A DNA stretch of 64,000 bases from Tessaracoccus massiliensis (GTDB lineage Bacteria > Actinomycetota > Actinomycetes > Propionibacteriales > Propionibacteriaceae), in NCBI RefSeq assembly GCF_000826065.2, contig NZ_LN623542.1, forward strand, positions 404,715 to 468,714. Reading direction: 5' to 3'. The notes below the pieces were generated by a model, which was not told the origin of the DNA, did not search any database, and was given only the letters and a program-made list of their open reading frames with translations. Within the stretch, counting starts at the first letter, position 1, and every line of letters begins with the position of its first letter. Both the position numbers and the translations under genes were made by a program. Positions 7,864 to 15,977 of this stretch are shown here, one piece after another.

Positions 7864-8241
7864 ATGAGCCCCCGGCGTCGTCCACTGCAGGCCCGGCGTC
7901 GGTGGCGAGCGCAGAAGGCTGTCCGTGAGCGCCGTCTCCGGAGCGCCACCGAGTTGGCGGGGGTGTTGGTGACCAATGGCAACTGCGCGTTTCCGGGTTC
8001 GGGATGGGACGCCGCTGAGATCGGCCACGCTGCTGCCGCCAGTAATCTCGCGGCGGCGACTGCGGCTGCTCCTGCGCTGCAGTTGTGTGCCGCGTGCCCG
8101 GTTGTTGAGGAGTGCCGGGAATGGGCAACTGTCGATCGCTATACCGGGTTGGCGGCGGGGAGTTCGTGGGTACGGGGCACGGAGTACGACGCCAGCACTA
8201 CGCGAAACAACTCCCGGCCGAGGGCATTGCTGGCCAGCTAG
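7864..8241 (+). CDS. WhiB-like iron-sulfur regulator, divergent
   Basis: This 125-residue protein carries the four-cysteine WhiB pattern: an isolated Cys in NCAF, then LCAACPVVEEC, which gives C-x2-C-x5-C for 4Fe-4S binding. The usual turn GVWGG is replaced by GLAAGSSW, so the DNA- or sigma-contacting part is divergent. WhiB proteins are confined to actinobacteria and their phages and plasmids. It faces a gene fragment on the other strand, and the two stop codons overlap at 8238-8241. Its position inside the IS island suggests a mobile-element regulator rather than a core WhiB. Confidence 0.72.
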   Translation: MSPRRRPLQARRRWRAQKAVRERRLRSATELAGVLVTNGNCAFPGSGWDAAEIGHAAAASNLAAATAAAPALQLCAACPVVEECREWATVDRYTGLAAGSSWVRGTEYDASTTRNNSRPRALLAS

Positions 8242-8426
8242 GCGGAGTGCCGGCGGTACCAGGCTCGGGCGGCCAACGCGTCGGCTGCGTCAATGATCGG
8301 CCGGCTGTGCAGTTTGCTGCGCAGGGCATCCCAGAGGTAGGGCACGTTCTGTTGCGCGCACCACGCCGCCAGGACATCCATCGTCTTCTCGGGCGTGGGT
8401 GCGGTCGCCAGTGGCGCCGCTGCTTC
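8238..8426 (-). pseudogene. C-terminal part of a gene split by the IS256-family insertion
   Basis: The frame from 8426 down to the stop at 8238 encodes about 60 residues (PEKTMDVLAAWCAQQ ... RAWYRRHSA). Its upstream part lies on the far side of the IS256-family element at 11704-11871. When the 8-bp duplication GCTGCTTC is counted once, the two frames join without a shift. The family is not recognised; an in-frame start inside the IS left end could still give an 86-residue product. Confidence 0.7.
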
Positions 8427-8552
8427 GGGTGAGTCCCTTAGCGTGGTGGCATTCTTGAGGCCTTGATCGGCGGGTTGAGAGACCCAGTGATGGGCCATCG
8501 GGAATGCTCTATCCGAGAAACGACCAAGTAACTCTGAAAGGACTCACTACCG

Positions 8553-9836
8553 ATGACCCATCAGCACCAGTCTGCCCTAAAGGGCTTGATCAATGAACTC
8601 CTCGACGGGAATCAGCACCTGGAACGCGGTGAGGCCCAGCGGCGGCTGCTGGAGGCCGCGATGCAGGAACTGATCGAGGCCGAAGTCACTGCCCGGATCG
8701 GCGCGGGCCGCTACGAACGCAACCCGGAGAGAGTCACCCGCCGCAACGGCACCCGGGAGAAGAAGCTGGCCACCCCTTCTGGCACGTTGGAGCTGCAGAT
8801 CCCGAAACTGCGCGAAGGATCCTTCTTCCCCTCGTTGCTGGAGCCCCGCCGCCGAGTTGATCAGGCGTTGTGGTCAGTGATCGCTCAGGCCTGGATCGGT
8901 GGCGTCTCGACCCGCCGGGTCGACGCGCTGGTCAAGGCATTGGGCACCGAGGCCGGGATCTCACGCTCCACGGTGTCTCGGATCTGCTCCCAGATCGATG
9001 AGTACGTCGACGAGTTCCTGACGAGGCGTCTTGACGAAGCCTCAGGCTGGTATCCCTACCTCTGGCTGGATGCCACCTACCTCGATGTCCGTATCGGCGG
9101 GCGGGTCGTGTCCCAGGCCGTCGTGATCGCCACCGGTTGCGCGGTCAACGGACACCGCCAAGTGCTGGGCATGGCCATCGGTGATGCGGAAACCACCGAC
9201 TTTTGGACCGAGTTCTTGCGCTCTCTGCGAGACCGCGGACTCAAAGTCGCCAGCCCATCCGATCCACTCGGGGTTGCCGTGGTCGTCTCCGACGCCCACG
9301 AAGGTTTGAAACACGCGATCAAGGCGATCCTGCCCGGAGCTGCCTGGCAACGCTGCCGGGTCCACTTCGCCCGCAACGTGACCCGCGCGCTCGGCTCGGC
9401 CCGCTCCAAGCCCGTCAACGCACTGATCGGCACCATCTTCGCCCAAACCACCGCTGAGGCCGTCGAGGCCTGCTACAAACACGTCACCGCGTCCCTCGAG
9501 GCCTCCGGGTTCACCGAGATCGCCGGCATGCTCGACAAAGCACAAAACGACCTGACAGCCTTCGCGAAAATGCCAACCGAGCACTGGCGCAAGATCTGGT
9601 CGAACAACCCCATCGAACGCCTCAACCGAGAGATCAAACGCCGCGCTGACGTCGTCCAGATCTTCCCCGACCGCGGCTCCGTGACCCGCCTCATCGGCGC
9701 GATCCTGCTCGAACAACACGAAGAATGGCACTACGGCGAACGCCGCTACCTCTCCGAAACCTCCATGCGCCGCCTCATCGACATTCTCCATGAGCACACC
9801 GACACACCCCTCGACCGCCTCCCCCTAACCGCCTAG
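8553..9836 (+). CDS. IS256-family (Mutator-type) transposase
   Basis: This 427-residue transposase looks intact. Features in order: N-terminal TRRNGTREKKL region, first catalytic Asp in LDATYLDVR, second in VVVSDAHEGL, the CRVHFARN motif, and the catalytic Glu region NNPIERLNREIKRR. The stop TAG is part of the CTAG that served as target for the IS1182-family insertion, so the coding sequence is complete although its element is interrupted directly after it. Confidence 0.97.
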   Translation: MTHQHQSALKGLINELLDGNQHLERGEAQRRLLEAAMQELIEAEVTARIGAGRYERNPERVTRRNGTREKKLATPSGTLELQIPKLREGSFFPSLLEPRRRVDQALWSVIAQAWIGGVSTRRVDALVKALGTEAGISRSTVSRICSQIDEYVDEFLTRRLDEASGWYPYLWLDATYLDVRIGGRVVSQAVVIATGCAVNGHRQVLGMAIGDAETTDFWTEFLRSLRDRGLKVASPSDPLGVAVVVSDAHEGLKHAIKAILPGAAWQRCRVHFARNVTRALGSARSKPVNALIGTIFAQTTAEAVEACYKHVTASLEASGFTEIAGMLDKAQNDLTAFAKMPTEHWRKIWSNNPIERLNREIKRRADVVQIFPDRGSVTRLIGAILLEQHEEWHYGERRYLSETSMRRLIDILHEHTDTPLDRLPLTA

Positions 9837-11673
9837 GAGGGCGCTGAACAAGGCGCGATCTCTGCGTCGCGTTCGAGGTGGGTGGCGGGCGGACGCCACC
9901 AATGGGCCGTCGAGCGGCATTTCAGGTCAGCACTCTGGGTGCGACAACGGGGTCTTTCCGCCCGTCCTTTGGGCATTTCGCGCGGCTGTCGGGGCGGCTG
10001 CAAGGGGGCCGGCCGCGACCGGTCAGCCCAGGACCCAGGTCCCGTTCTGGTACTGCAGGCCCATGGTGAGGAGGCGGCGCAGGTTGAGTGCTGCGACGCG
10101 GTGGTGGAGCCAGTTGTTGTTCTTCTCCACGCCGCGGTAGGGGACGCGACGGGCTCCGTGGGTAAGCCAGGCGATGGAGCGTTCGACCATCGGACGGTGC
10201 TGTCGGTAGGTGGCCTGGAAGCTTTCGTCGGTAGCGCGTTTGCGGTGCGCGCGTTGAAGCAGGTCGTGCTCGTGGAGCACCAGTTTGCGGCCGCGTTTGG
10301 CGGTGGTGCATCGGGGTCGCAGTGGGCAGCCCGAGCAGGCGGACTCGAAGGTGACGGTGTTCTTGGCCGACACCGGTCGGGTGACGCCGGCCGGGCAGGT
10401 CACCGTCCCGGCGTCGGTGTCACGGACGAAGTCGTCGAGGGTGAACCCGTCGGGCACCGCCGGCCGCAGCGGCCAGGGCTTGATGATCGGTTCGTGGCCG
10501 GCCTGGTCGAGGTCGTGGAGCATCTCGCCGGTGCCGTAGGCAGAGTCGGCCAGGACCTCGACCGGCTGGCCTTCGCCGATCGTGGTGTCCTCGGCGAACA
10601 GGGCCGCGCCCACGTTGGCGTCGGAGTTCGCAGGGCCGCTGGACTTGGTCGCCTTGACCGCAGTGGTCAGCCCTGTGTCGGGCTCGACGACCACGTGGGC
10701 CTTGTAGCCGTCCTGGCGCCGTTCGCGGGTCTTGTGGGCGTGCCGGGTGTCGGGGTCGACGGTCGAGATCACCCGGTCCGGCGCGGTCCGCCGCGCGATT
10801 CGCCAGCGGCCGTCGGTGCCGTCGGAGTCCTCGGCCGGCTCGACGTCTTGGCCCGCGACCAACGCCAACAGGGCGACCGCTTCGGCCGGCTTTCCGCCGT
10901 TCTTGGTGATCGTCTCGATGTCGAGGGCGGCGAGCAGCGCCAGCGCATCGTTGACCAACGCGGTGACCAGCTCATCGCGCGCCGCGGGATCGTCCCACAA
11001 GATCGGCGGCTTCCCTGCCGAGCTGTAGTCCTGACCGGTCAGCACAGCCAGCCGGATGCACTCGGTGGCGATCAGGTCCTTGGCGCCGGGCACCTCGCGA
11101 CCGACTCGGCGGATCTGGGCGATCAACTGGGTAACGGTGTCCTGGCGGGCAACCGCGTCATCGAGGATCGTCGAATCCAGCGCCCGGCGCTGCCTGCCCG
11201 CCACCGCCCCGGTTTCGGCAATCACGTCGCGGACCACCTCGAAGATCCGCTGCGGACGGTCGCTGGCCGCAAGCCGACGCCGCCAGTAGGTCAACGTCGA
11301 GGGATCGAAGCCCGCCTTGTCGATCGCGTATCCGCACGCCGCCTTCCATCGCAGATCGAAGGTCAACGCGTCGACCGCTTCGCGGTCGGAGTGGCCGTAC
11401 AGCGCCTGCAGCACGATCACCGAGGCGATCACCTCACCCGGGATCGAGGGCCGCCCACGGCCAGAGGGAAACAGGTCCGCAAACAAGGTGCTCGGGAACA
11501 GCCGGTCCCGATGCTCGGCCAGCAGCGCGAACACACTGCCCGACTCGAGCAGATGCCCGGCCACCGATTCCACGTCCAGCAGTTCGCGCTGCCGATCAGA
11601 CTCACCCTGCATACGCACAGGATTTCAGCCCCACCCGCCGACCGTGGGAGGCGCGCCTTTGTTCAGCGCCCTC
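9837..11673 (-). mobile_element. IS1182-family element nested in the IS256-family element
   Basis: Inverted ends GAGGGCGCTGAACAA...: left at 9837, right (reversed) at 11673. The element is flanked by a CTAG duplication at 9833-9836 and 11674-11677. The 1837-bp element carries one intact transposase on the minus strand, opposite to its IS256-family host. About 190 bases between the left end and the transposase stop hold no gene. Confidence 0.9.
10023..11618 (-). CDS. IS1182-family transposase
   Basis: This 531-residue DDE transposase has the IS1182/IS5-superfamily order: an N-terminal domain with GRGRPSIPGEV and LRWKAACGY, the first Asp in ALDSTILDDAV, a long insertion, the second Asp in VLADSAYGTGE, a cysteine-rich stretch (CSGCPLRPRC), and the Glu in MVERSIAWL. 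Length is normal and no stop breaks it, so it is probably active. A long open frame on the opposite strand is its shadow. Confidence 0.96.
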   Translation of the reverse strand: MRMQGESDRQRELLDVESVAGHLLESGSVFALLAEHRDRLFPSTLFADLFPSGRGRPSIPGEVIASVIVLQALYGHSDREAVDALTFDLRWKAACGYAIDKAGFDPSTLTYWRRRLAASDRPQRIFEVVRDVIAETGAVAGRQRRALDSTILDDAVARQDTVTQLIAQIRRVGREVPGAKDLIATECIRLAVLTGQDYSSAGKPPILWDDPAARDELVTALVNDALALLAALDIETITKNGGKPAEAVALLALVAGQDVEPAEDSDGTDGRWRIARRTAPDRVISTVDPDTRHAHKTRERRQDGYKAHVVVEPDTGLTTAVKATKSSGPANSDANVGAALFAEDTTIGEGQPVEVLADSAYGTGEMLHDLDQAGHEPIIKPWPLRPAVPDGFTLDDFVRDTDAGTVTCPAGVTRPVSAKNTVTFESACSGCPLRPRCTTAKRGRKLVLHEHDLLQRAHRKRATDESFQATYRQHRPMVERSIAWLTHGARRVPYRGVEKNNNWLHHRVAALNLRRLLTMGLQYQNGTWVLG

Positions 11674-11703
11674 CTAGAAAACACCACGCAAAGGGACTTG
11701 ACC

Positions 11704-11871
11704 GCTGCTTCCAAGACGCTGGCCCGCTGGCGGGCATCTGCGGTGGCCAAGACGGTTGCGCGAACTCGGCGCAGACCGACGGTGAGCGTGACGGCGTCTC
11801 TCCAGATGGCGAAGTCCCCCGGACCTGCTTGGCCGATCTGGCGCAGGAAGTAGTGGGGCCGTCGGGGTGTC
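11704..11871 (-). pseudogene. Upstream part of the gene split by the IS256-family insertion
   Basis: On the minus strand the frame RRPHYFLRQIG ... RQRASVLEAA runs into the 8-bp target duplication and continues in frame at 8426. Upstream it is cut by the IS3-family copy 1 at 11871, whose GTC duplication is at 11869-11871 and 13180-13182. Removing the IS3 element joins this stretch to the tniQ remnant at 13183-13612, but with a frame change, so either tniQ has a frameshift here or two genes met. Confidence 0.6.
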
Positions 11872-11941
11872 GGGTCTGCTGCACGAGTAGGTGACATCTG
11901 AGGTGGCTAGCCCGGGAGGGTTAGCCTGGAAGGATGTCATC

Positions 11942-12235
11942 ATGCCCAAGCCGTTTCCCAAGGAGTTCCGCGACGATGTTGTTCGCGTGGCGCTGAGCCG
12001 TGATCCGGAGGTCACGTTGGCGCAGATCGCGAAGGACTTCGGCGTGCACGTCGGCACGCTGGATAAGTGGATGCGTCAAGCCAGGATCGATGCCGGTGGA
12101 CAGACCGGTTCGACCACGACGGAAAGCCGGGAGCTGCGCGAGCTGCGCAAACGCAACAAGCTGCTGGAGCAGGAGAATGAGGTGCTGCGCCACGCTGCGG
12201 CGTACCTGTCGCAGGCGAACCTGCCGGGAAAATGA
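11942..12235 (+). CDS. IS3-family OrfA, copy 1
   Basis: This 97-residue protein combines a helix-turn-helix (PKEFRDDVVRVALSR, then IAKDFGVHVGTLDKWM) with a coiled-coil tail (LRELRKRNKLLEQENEVL). The ATG at 11942 fits other OrfA proteins, while an in-frame start 51 bases earlier would begin inside the IS leader. It overlaps orfB by four bases. Copy 1 has His where copy 2 has Arg in the tail (LRHAAAY versus LRRAAAY). Confidence 0.93.
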   Translation: MPKPFPKEFRDDVVRVALSRDPEVTLAQIAKDFGVHVGTLDKWMRQARIDAGGQTGSTTTESRELRELRKRNKLLEQENEVLRHAAAYLSQANLPGK

Positions 12236-13146
12236 TGTACCCGCTCGTCCGCGAGCTGGCCGCGACCGACGCCCCGCTGCGGGTGCCGGTCGCGGTGACG
12301 TGCCGGGTACTGGGACTGGCGTGCCAGCCCTACTATCGGTGGCTGGCGCAGCCGGTCACCGATGCCGAGATCACCGAGGCCTACCGCGCGAATGCGCTGT
12401 TCGATGCCCACCGCGACGACCCGGAGTTCGGCTACCGATACTTGCTCGATGCGGCTGCCGACGCCGGTGAAGTGATGGCCGAGCGGACCGCGTGGCGGAT
12501 CTGCTCGAACATGCGCTGGTGGTCGGCGTTCGGTAAGAAACGCGCCAAGAACGGCAAGAAGCCCGGTCCACCGGTGCACGACGACCTGTGCGCCGTCACC
12601 GATGAGCACGGTGTTACTCGGCACGAGTTCTCCGCTATAGCGGCGAACGAGCTCTGGCTGGCCGATATCACCGAGCACCGCACCGGCGAGGGCAAGCTGT
12701 ATCTGTGCGCCATCAAGGACGCCTACTCGAATCGGATCGTGGGCTACTCGATCGATTCGCGGATGAAGTCCCGGCTCGCGGTCGCCGCCCTCAACAACGC
12801 CGTCGCCAGGCGCGGTGAGGTCGCCGGCTGCGTCCTGCACACTGACCGCGGCAGTCAATTTCGCAGCCGGAAATTCGTGCGGGCCCTGCATCGTCACGAC
12901 ATGGTCGGCTCGATGGGGCGAGTCGGTGCAGCTGGTGACAACGCGGCCATGGAGAGCTTCTTCGCGTTGCTGCAAAACAACGTCCTGGACCGCCGCACGT
13001 GGGCCACCCGAGAGGAGCTACGGATCGCGATCGTGACCTGGATCGAGCGGACCTACCACCGACGACGTCGCCAGAGCACGCTCGGCCGCTTGACCCCCAT
13101 CGATTACGAGACCATCATGAGCAAGCCAGCCGACCAGGCTGCGTAA
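12232..13146 (+). CDS. IS3-family OrfB transposase, copy 1
   Basis: This intact 304-residue transposase has the HTH_21-like GYRYLLDAAADAGEVM region, then the DDE integrase core: Asp in LWLADITEHR, Asp in LHTDRGSQF and Glu in MESFFALLQNN, ending with RRRRQSTLGRLTPIDYE. It is coupled to orfA by an ATGA overlap and is identical in translation to the inverted copy at 19156-20070. Confidence 0.97.
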   Translation: MMYPLVRELAATDAPLRVPVAVTCRVLGLACQPYYRWLAQPVTDAEITEAYRANALFDAHRDDPEFGYRYLLDAAADAGEVMAERTAWRICSNMRWWSAFGKKRAKNGKKPGPPVHDDLCAVTDEHGVTRHEFSAIAANELWLADITEHRTGEGKLYLCAIKDAYSNRIVGYSIDSRMKSRLAVAALNNAVARRGEVAGCVLHTDRGSQFRSRKFVRALHRHDMVGSMGRVGAAGDNAAMESFFALLQNNVLDRRTWATREELRIAIVTWIERTYHRRRRQSTLGRLTPIDYETIMSKPADQAA

Positions 13147-13182
13147 CTAGGAACTGTCACCTATCCGTGCAGCAGTCCCGTC

Positions 13183-13612
13183 GTAGGTGTTCAGGCGCTG
13201 CTGGCTGAGGCTCTACTTCGCCTGCGGTTAGGTAGCAGCGGTGGTTGGTGCACGCAGTGATCCATGGAAGACGCCAGATCAGCAGGTGCGCACCGTTGAC
13301 CGAGCACTGTGAGCACCGGGTACGCCGCCCCACCCAGGTCCAGGGCCGTCCCTGACCCGTCGTGGTCTGTCGCAGATGGCCGGGGAGGGCTCCTCCGGCC
13401 CACCTGTTCAGGGTCAAGGCGAGGACATCGCCCGGCCCAAGGCGGGTGAGGCTGACCGCTTTGTCCATCTGGTCCGGCGTGAGGATGTCGTCGTTGGGGA
13501 CCCCGATGTCGCTGCACAGCCTGTCGAGATTCACGGCGTTGAGTTGGGCGAGGCGTTGCAGAAATGATGACCACGATTCCCCAGCAACGGGATGTGGCCA
13601 CGTGCTGGGCAA
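13183..13612 (-). pseudogene. tniQ: TniQ-family remnant
   Basis: The frame starts abruptly at the IS256-type remnant and reads WPHPVAGESWSSFLQRLAQ, which is the TniQ opening (PxPGES-x-SxLxRLA). A zinc-finger part follows with Cys pairs in RCSQC and the C-x2-H of ACTNH. It is cut at its other end by IS3 copy 1. TniQ serves target choice in Tn7-like and Tn5053-like transposons. No tniA or tniB is seen, so this is probably debris of such an element. Confidence 0.7.
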
Positions 13613-13908
13613 CCTGCTGGCCGAAGCGTCGCCGGACATGATGCGCCAGCTGCTGCAGAACATGATCAACCAGCTCCTGTCTGCTGATGCCGACCAGGTC
13701 TGCGGCGCCGACTGGGGCCAAGCATCGGCGGGCCGGCTGGTTCAGCGCAACGGCTACCGACACCGACCCTTGGACACCCGCGTCGGCGCCGTCGACGTCG
13801 CCGTCCCCAAGCTGCGTTCCGGGACCTACTTCCCGGAGTGGCTCTTGGAGCGCCGCAAACGCGCCGAAGCCGCTTTGATCACCGTGATCGCAGACGTCTT
13901 CCTCTCGG
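13604..13908 (+). pseudogene. IS256-family transposase, N-terminal remnant
   Basis: About 100 residues match the start of Mutator-type transposases: MMRQLLQNMINQLLSADAD, then RLVQRNGYRHRPLDTRVG, VAVPKLRSGTYFP and ERRKRAEAALITVIADVFL. The frame then runs straight into unrelated sequence at about 13909, so all catalytic residues are missing. It is a different element from the intact IS256-type transposase at 8553. It truncates tniQ on one side and an operon gene on the other. Confidence 0.85.
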
Positions 13909-14086
13909 TGATGAACGAGGCTCCCGTGCGTTCCTCGAGGGACCAGTGCCGGGCTTCCACTATCCATGAGGGCGCCGGGTCGGTTCGTGCCCGGGCCGCG
14001 GCAACCTTCTTCGCGTACGCGTTGAGCCGTTGCCAGTCGATACTGCTGTGGTCGTATCCCTCGCGGATCTTCTGCCAGTCAGCCAT
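13909..14086 (-). pseudogene. Truncated paralogue of the 199-residue operon protein
   Basis: The first 59 codons (MADWQKIREGYDHSSIDWQ ... RHWSLEE) match the start of the neighbouring gene at 14192-14791 in layout: MA(A)DWQKIR-x-YD, then (N/T)YA(K/R)KVAA, then WxxxxRxWxxE. The frame is cut by the transposase remnant at about 13908. This shows the operon once held at least two copies of this protein type and extended further left. Confidence 0.7.
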
Positions 14087-14191
14087 TCATCCTCCTGGTC
14101 GTTGGTGTTGGCTCCTACGTTGGCTGGTTGCGATGCTGGCGCCACACAGGTGGTGTCCCGCGAGGCAGGATGTGCCCCGGCCACCTGGGGT

Positions 14192-14791
14192 TCAGGCTGG
14201 CAGCTTCTTGCCGCATTCGCTGCAGCGCCTGCTGCCCCAGAAGCTGCGGACGATGTCGGCGCCGCAACATGGTGACGTGCCAGGACGCCGCGGCGGTTTC
14301 GGAGGGGTCGCGGACTGTGGCCTCGGGTTCTGCAGCAACTGCTTCAGGAGTTTTGACAAGCCGACACCTTTGGCGTGCACGAGCAGTTTCCGGCCCGGCT
14401 CTCGGTTGGTGACGACTCCACTGTGGCCTCGTTCCGGGTTGTCAAAGTCGAACACGAGTGCATCGCGGGCGGTGAAGGGGTGTCTGGTCGCTTCCTCTGG
14501 GCTGATCCAGAACGGCTTGCTGGTCTCGGTCGTCTTGACCACTTGCTGAACCAGTGAGCCGTCGTAGAGCAGCAGCGTGTGCAGGATTTCCGATTCGGTG
14601 ACGATGTTGCCTTTTTGGCTGGGGCTTTCCCGGTGCCAGTAGCGGGTGTCCAGCACCCACGCGTCCGTCCCCTTCGGACAGCCGGCACGGCGCTTCTCAG
14701 CGGCGACCTTGCGGGCGTAGGTCTGGATTCGGTCCCACTCGAGGACGCTCCGGTCATACTCTTGCCGGATCTTCTGCCAGTCAGCGGCCAT
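14192..14791 (-). CDS. Uncharacterised operon protein with C-terminal zinc ribbon
   Basis: This 199-residue protein starts with MAADWQKIRQEYDRSVLEWD and has a long mixed middle (WVLDTRYWHRES; VFDFDNPERGHSGVV), a Pro-rich linker (PPKPPRRPG) and a C-terminal four-cysteine zinc ribbon made of PCCGAD and RRCSECGKK. The same CCGA...RRCSECG ribbon forms almost the whole 30-residue protein encoded just upstream. I do not recognise the family. No signal peptide or membrane segment is visible, so it is probably cytoplasmic. Confidence 0.75.
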   Translation of the reverse strand: MAADWQKIRQEYDRSVLEWDRIQTYARKVAAEKRRAGCPKGTDAWVLDTRYWHRESPSQKGNIVTESEILHTLLLYDGSLVQQVVKTTETSKPFWISPEEATRHPFTARDALVFDFDNPERGHSGVVTNREPGRKLLVHAKGVGLSKLLKQLLQNPRPQSATPPKPPRRPGTSPCCGADIVRSFWGSRRCSECGKKLPA

Positions 14792-14888
14792 CTATCTCTC
14801 CCTCGGGTTTGGGCTCCCCGTCGCGGTGCCGGTGCAGATGGTGGCCGGGGCTGCGTGATGGCCCCGGCCACCGCGGTGGTTGATTGGG

Positions 14889-14981
14889 TTAGGCTTTGTT
14901 GCCGCATTCGCTGCAGCGTCTCTGTTGGTGGTTGTCCATCTCGAAAGCTGCGCCGCAGCAGTCAGACAGGTTGTCACCCAT
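14889..14981 (-). CDS. 30-residue zinc-ribbon miniprotein
   Basis: From the ATG at 14981 to TAA at 14889-14891 the frame encodes 30 residues built around two cysteine pairs: SDCCGAAF and RRCSECGNK. This is the same ribbon as at the C-terminus of the next gene. It is too short for usual gene calling. Its place between two operon genes and the conserved ribbon support it being real. Function unknown; a stand-alone metal-binding domain is the obvious inference. Confidence 0.65.
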   Translation of the reverse strand: MGDNLSDCCGAAFEMDNHQQRRCSECGNKA

Positions 14982-15017
14982 GTTCTTCACCCCCTCCCCG
15001 CGCTCGCTCCGATACGC

Positions 15018-15404
15018 TCACTGGTATGGGAGCCGCTCGAGGTTCGCCTTCCAGTTGGCGAACGGTTTCCCCTTGGACCCGACGAAGAAGTTGATCGAGA
15101 TTGGTTGGAGGCTCTCCGTCTTCTCGGTGTTCGGGTAGATGGCGCTGCTCTCGACGTAACTGACGCTGTGGGACCAGAACGTCCCATCCGGCGCCAGAAT
15201 CGTCCAGCTGTTCCCCCACGCCTCCTTCCAGAAAGTGCTACCACCGGAAGGTGTCACGGAGTTGCTGTAGTTGTCTGAGTCGATCTCCCAGCCGGTGATG
15301 GATCGGCCGTCGTCGAGTGTCCACGTACGGGTCCTTTTGCCTCGTTGCTGCATCGCGGCGATGGTGTCGGCGACGGCCTGTTTGAAGTCGGCTTCGTAGT
15401 CCAC
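15018..15404 (-). CDS. Uncharacterised operon protein (128 aa)
   Basis: This protein starts at GTG 15404, two bases after the preceding gene, with a GGAG site overlapping that gene's stop. It has a helical start (FKQAVADTIAAMQQRG) and then a strand-rich part with many Trp and Ser residues (WTLDDGRSITGWEID; FWKEAWGNSWTILAPDGTFW). No membrane segment, signal peptide or known motif is seen. Family not recognised. Confidence 0.7.
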   Translation of the reverse strand: MDYEADFKQAVADTIAAMQQRGKRTRTWTLDDGRSITGWEIDSDNYSNSVTPSGGSTFWKEAWGNSWTILAPDGTFWSHSVSYVESSAIYPNTEKTESLQPISINFFVGSKGKPFANWKANLERLPYQ

Positions 15405-15406
15405 TG

Positions 15407-15703
15407 TTACTCCTGGACGGTTTGGTTCCTTATATGGTCAGGCATCCGATCGACGATGTACACGGCTAGTTCCCTCCAAGCCTCGAACTCAGCACCATGC
15501 GCGCCAGACATGTTCGTGAACACCCAATCGCCGGTCTCCATCCAGAAGTCGTCCGTGAGTTCCAGGAACGTGGACAGTTGATGGAGCGAGTTACGGAACC
15601 GGGGGCCTCCCTCAATGATCGAGAGGTGCCCGGCCTCGATTGCCTGTCCGGTTCCTTGCAGGGTAGCGAAGTGCTGCTCGAGGTAGGCGCGCGAGTCGCT
15701 CAT
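15407..15703 (-). CDS. Uncharacterised operon protein (98 aa)
   Basis: The ATG at 15703 overlaps the stop of the 54-residue gene (ATGA), so the two are coupled. The protein is mostly helical and acidic (MSDSRAYLEQHFATLQG; LHQLSTFLELTDDFW; AWRELAVYIVDRM). No cysteines, membrane segments or catalytic motif are apparent. Family not recognised. Confidence 0.7.
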   Translation of the reverse strand: MSDSRAYLEQHFATLQGTGQAIEAGHLSIIEGGPRFRNSLHQLSTFLELTDDFWMETGDWVFTNMSGAHGAEFEAWRELAVYIVDRMPDHIRNQTVQE

Positions 15704-15867
15704 CAGCTCTGCCCACTCGTGTGGGATTCCAGACCAGGGATCCGACGTTCGCTGTCGACGACGTCACGGTCCGCTTGGGGCCGGCACCGCTGTGCCGCAT
15801 ACTCCCCCTCCCTGATGGAGACGCGGTAGTCGCTGATTTCCCTCTTGAGATCTGCACGTGTTGGCAT
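15703..15867 (-). CDS. Uncharacterised operon protein (54 aa)
   Basis: The ATG at 15867 follows a GGGGGGA ribosome-binding site and encodes a small charged protein (MPTRADLKREISDYRVSIREG ending in LESHTSGQS). A longer frame upstream exists, but this start has the good ribosome site and overlaps neither neighbour. It couples to the next gene by ATGA. Family not recognised. Confidence 0.6.
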   Translation of the reverse strand: MPTRADLKREISDYRVSIREGEYAAQRCRPQADRDVVDSERRIPGLESHTSGQS

Positions 15868-15977
15868 ATCTGTCCCCCCTGGAGTGTGGTCGCACCTCCC
15901 TGGAGCCGGGCTCCGAGGCGCACTATTTGACAGTCGGGACCTCACATCGATGCGGGGCCCGCTGTAGCGAAGGAAGG

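Larger units (their letters stand above)
8427..11703 (+). mobile_element. IS256-family element interrupted by an IS1182-family element
   Basis: Ends are matching inverted repeats: left GGGTGAGTCCCTTAGCGTGG, right (reversed) GGTCAAGTCCCTTTGCGTGG. An exact 8-bp target duplication GCTGCTTC flanks it at 8419-8426 and 11704-11711, as expected for this family. The element is about 1.44 kb once the inner IS1182 element (9837-11673 plus one CTAG) is removed. Confidence 0.92.
11872..13179 (+). mobile_element. IS3-family element, copy 1 (1308 bp, intact)
   Basis: Ends GGGTCTGCTGCACG... (left) and, reversed, GGGACTGCTGCACGG... (right) form the inverted repeats. The target duplication GTC is present at both flanks. 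A second copy of identical length lies inverted at 19123-20430. Only one base difference in the coding part is evident (His versus Arg codon near the end of orfA). Confidence 0.95.

Noticed and set aside
9882-11894. A 670-codon plus-strand frame
   Set aside because: It is antisense to the intact IS1182-type transposase and has no recognisable domain.
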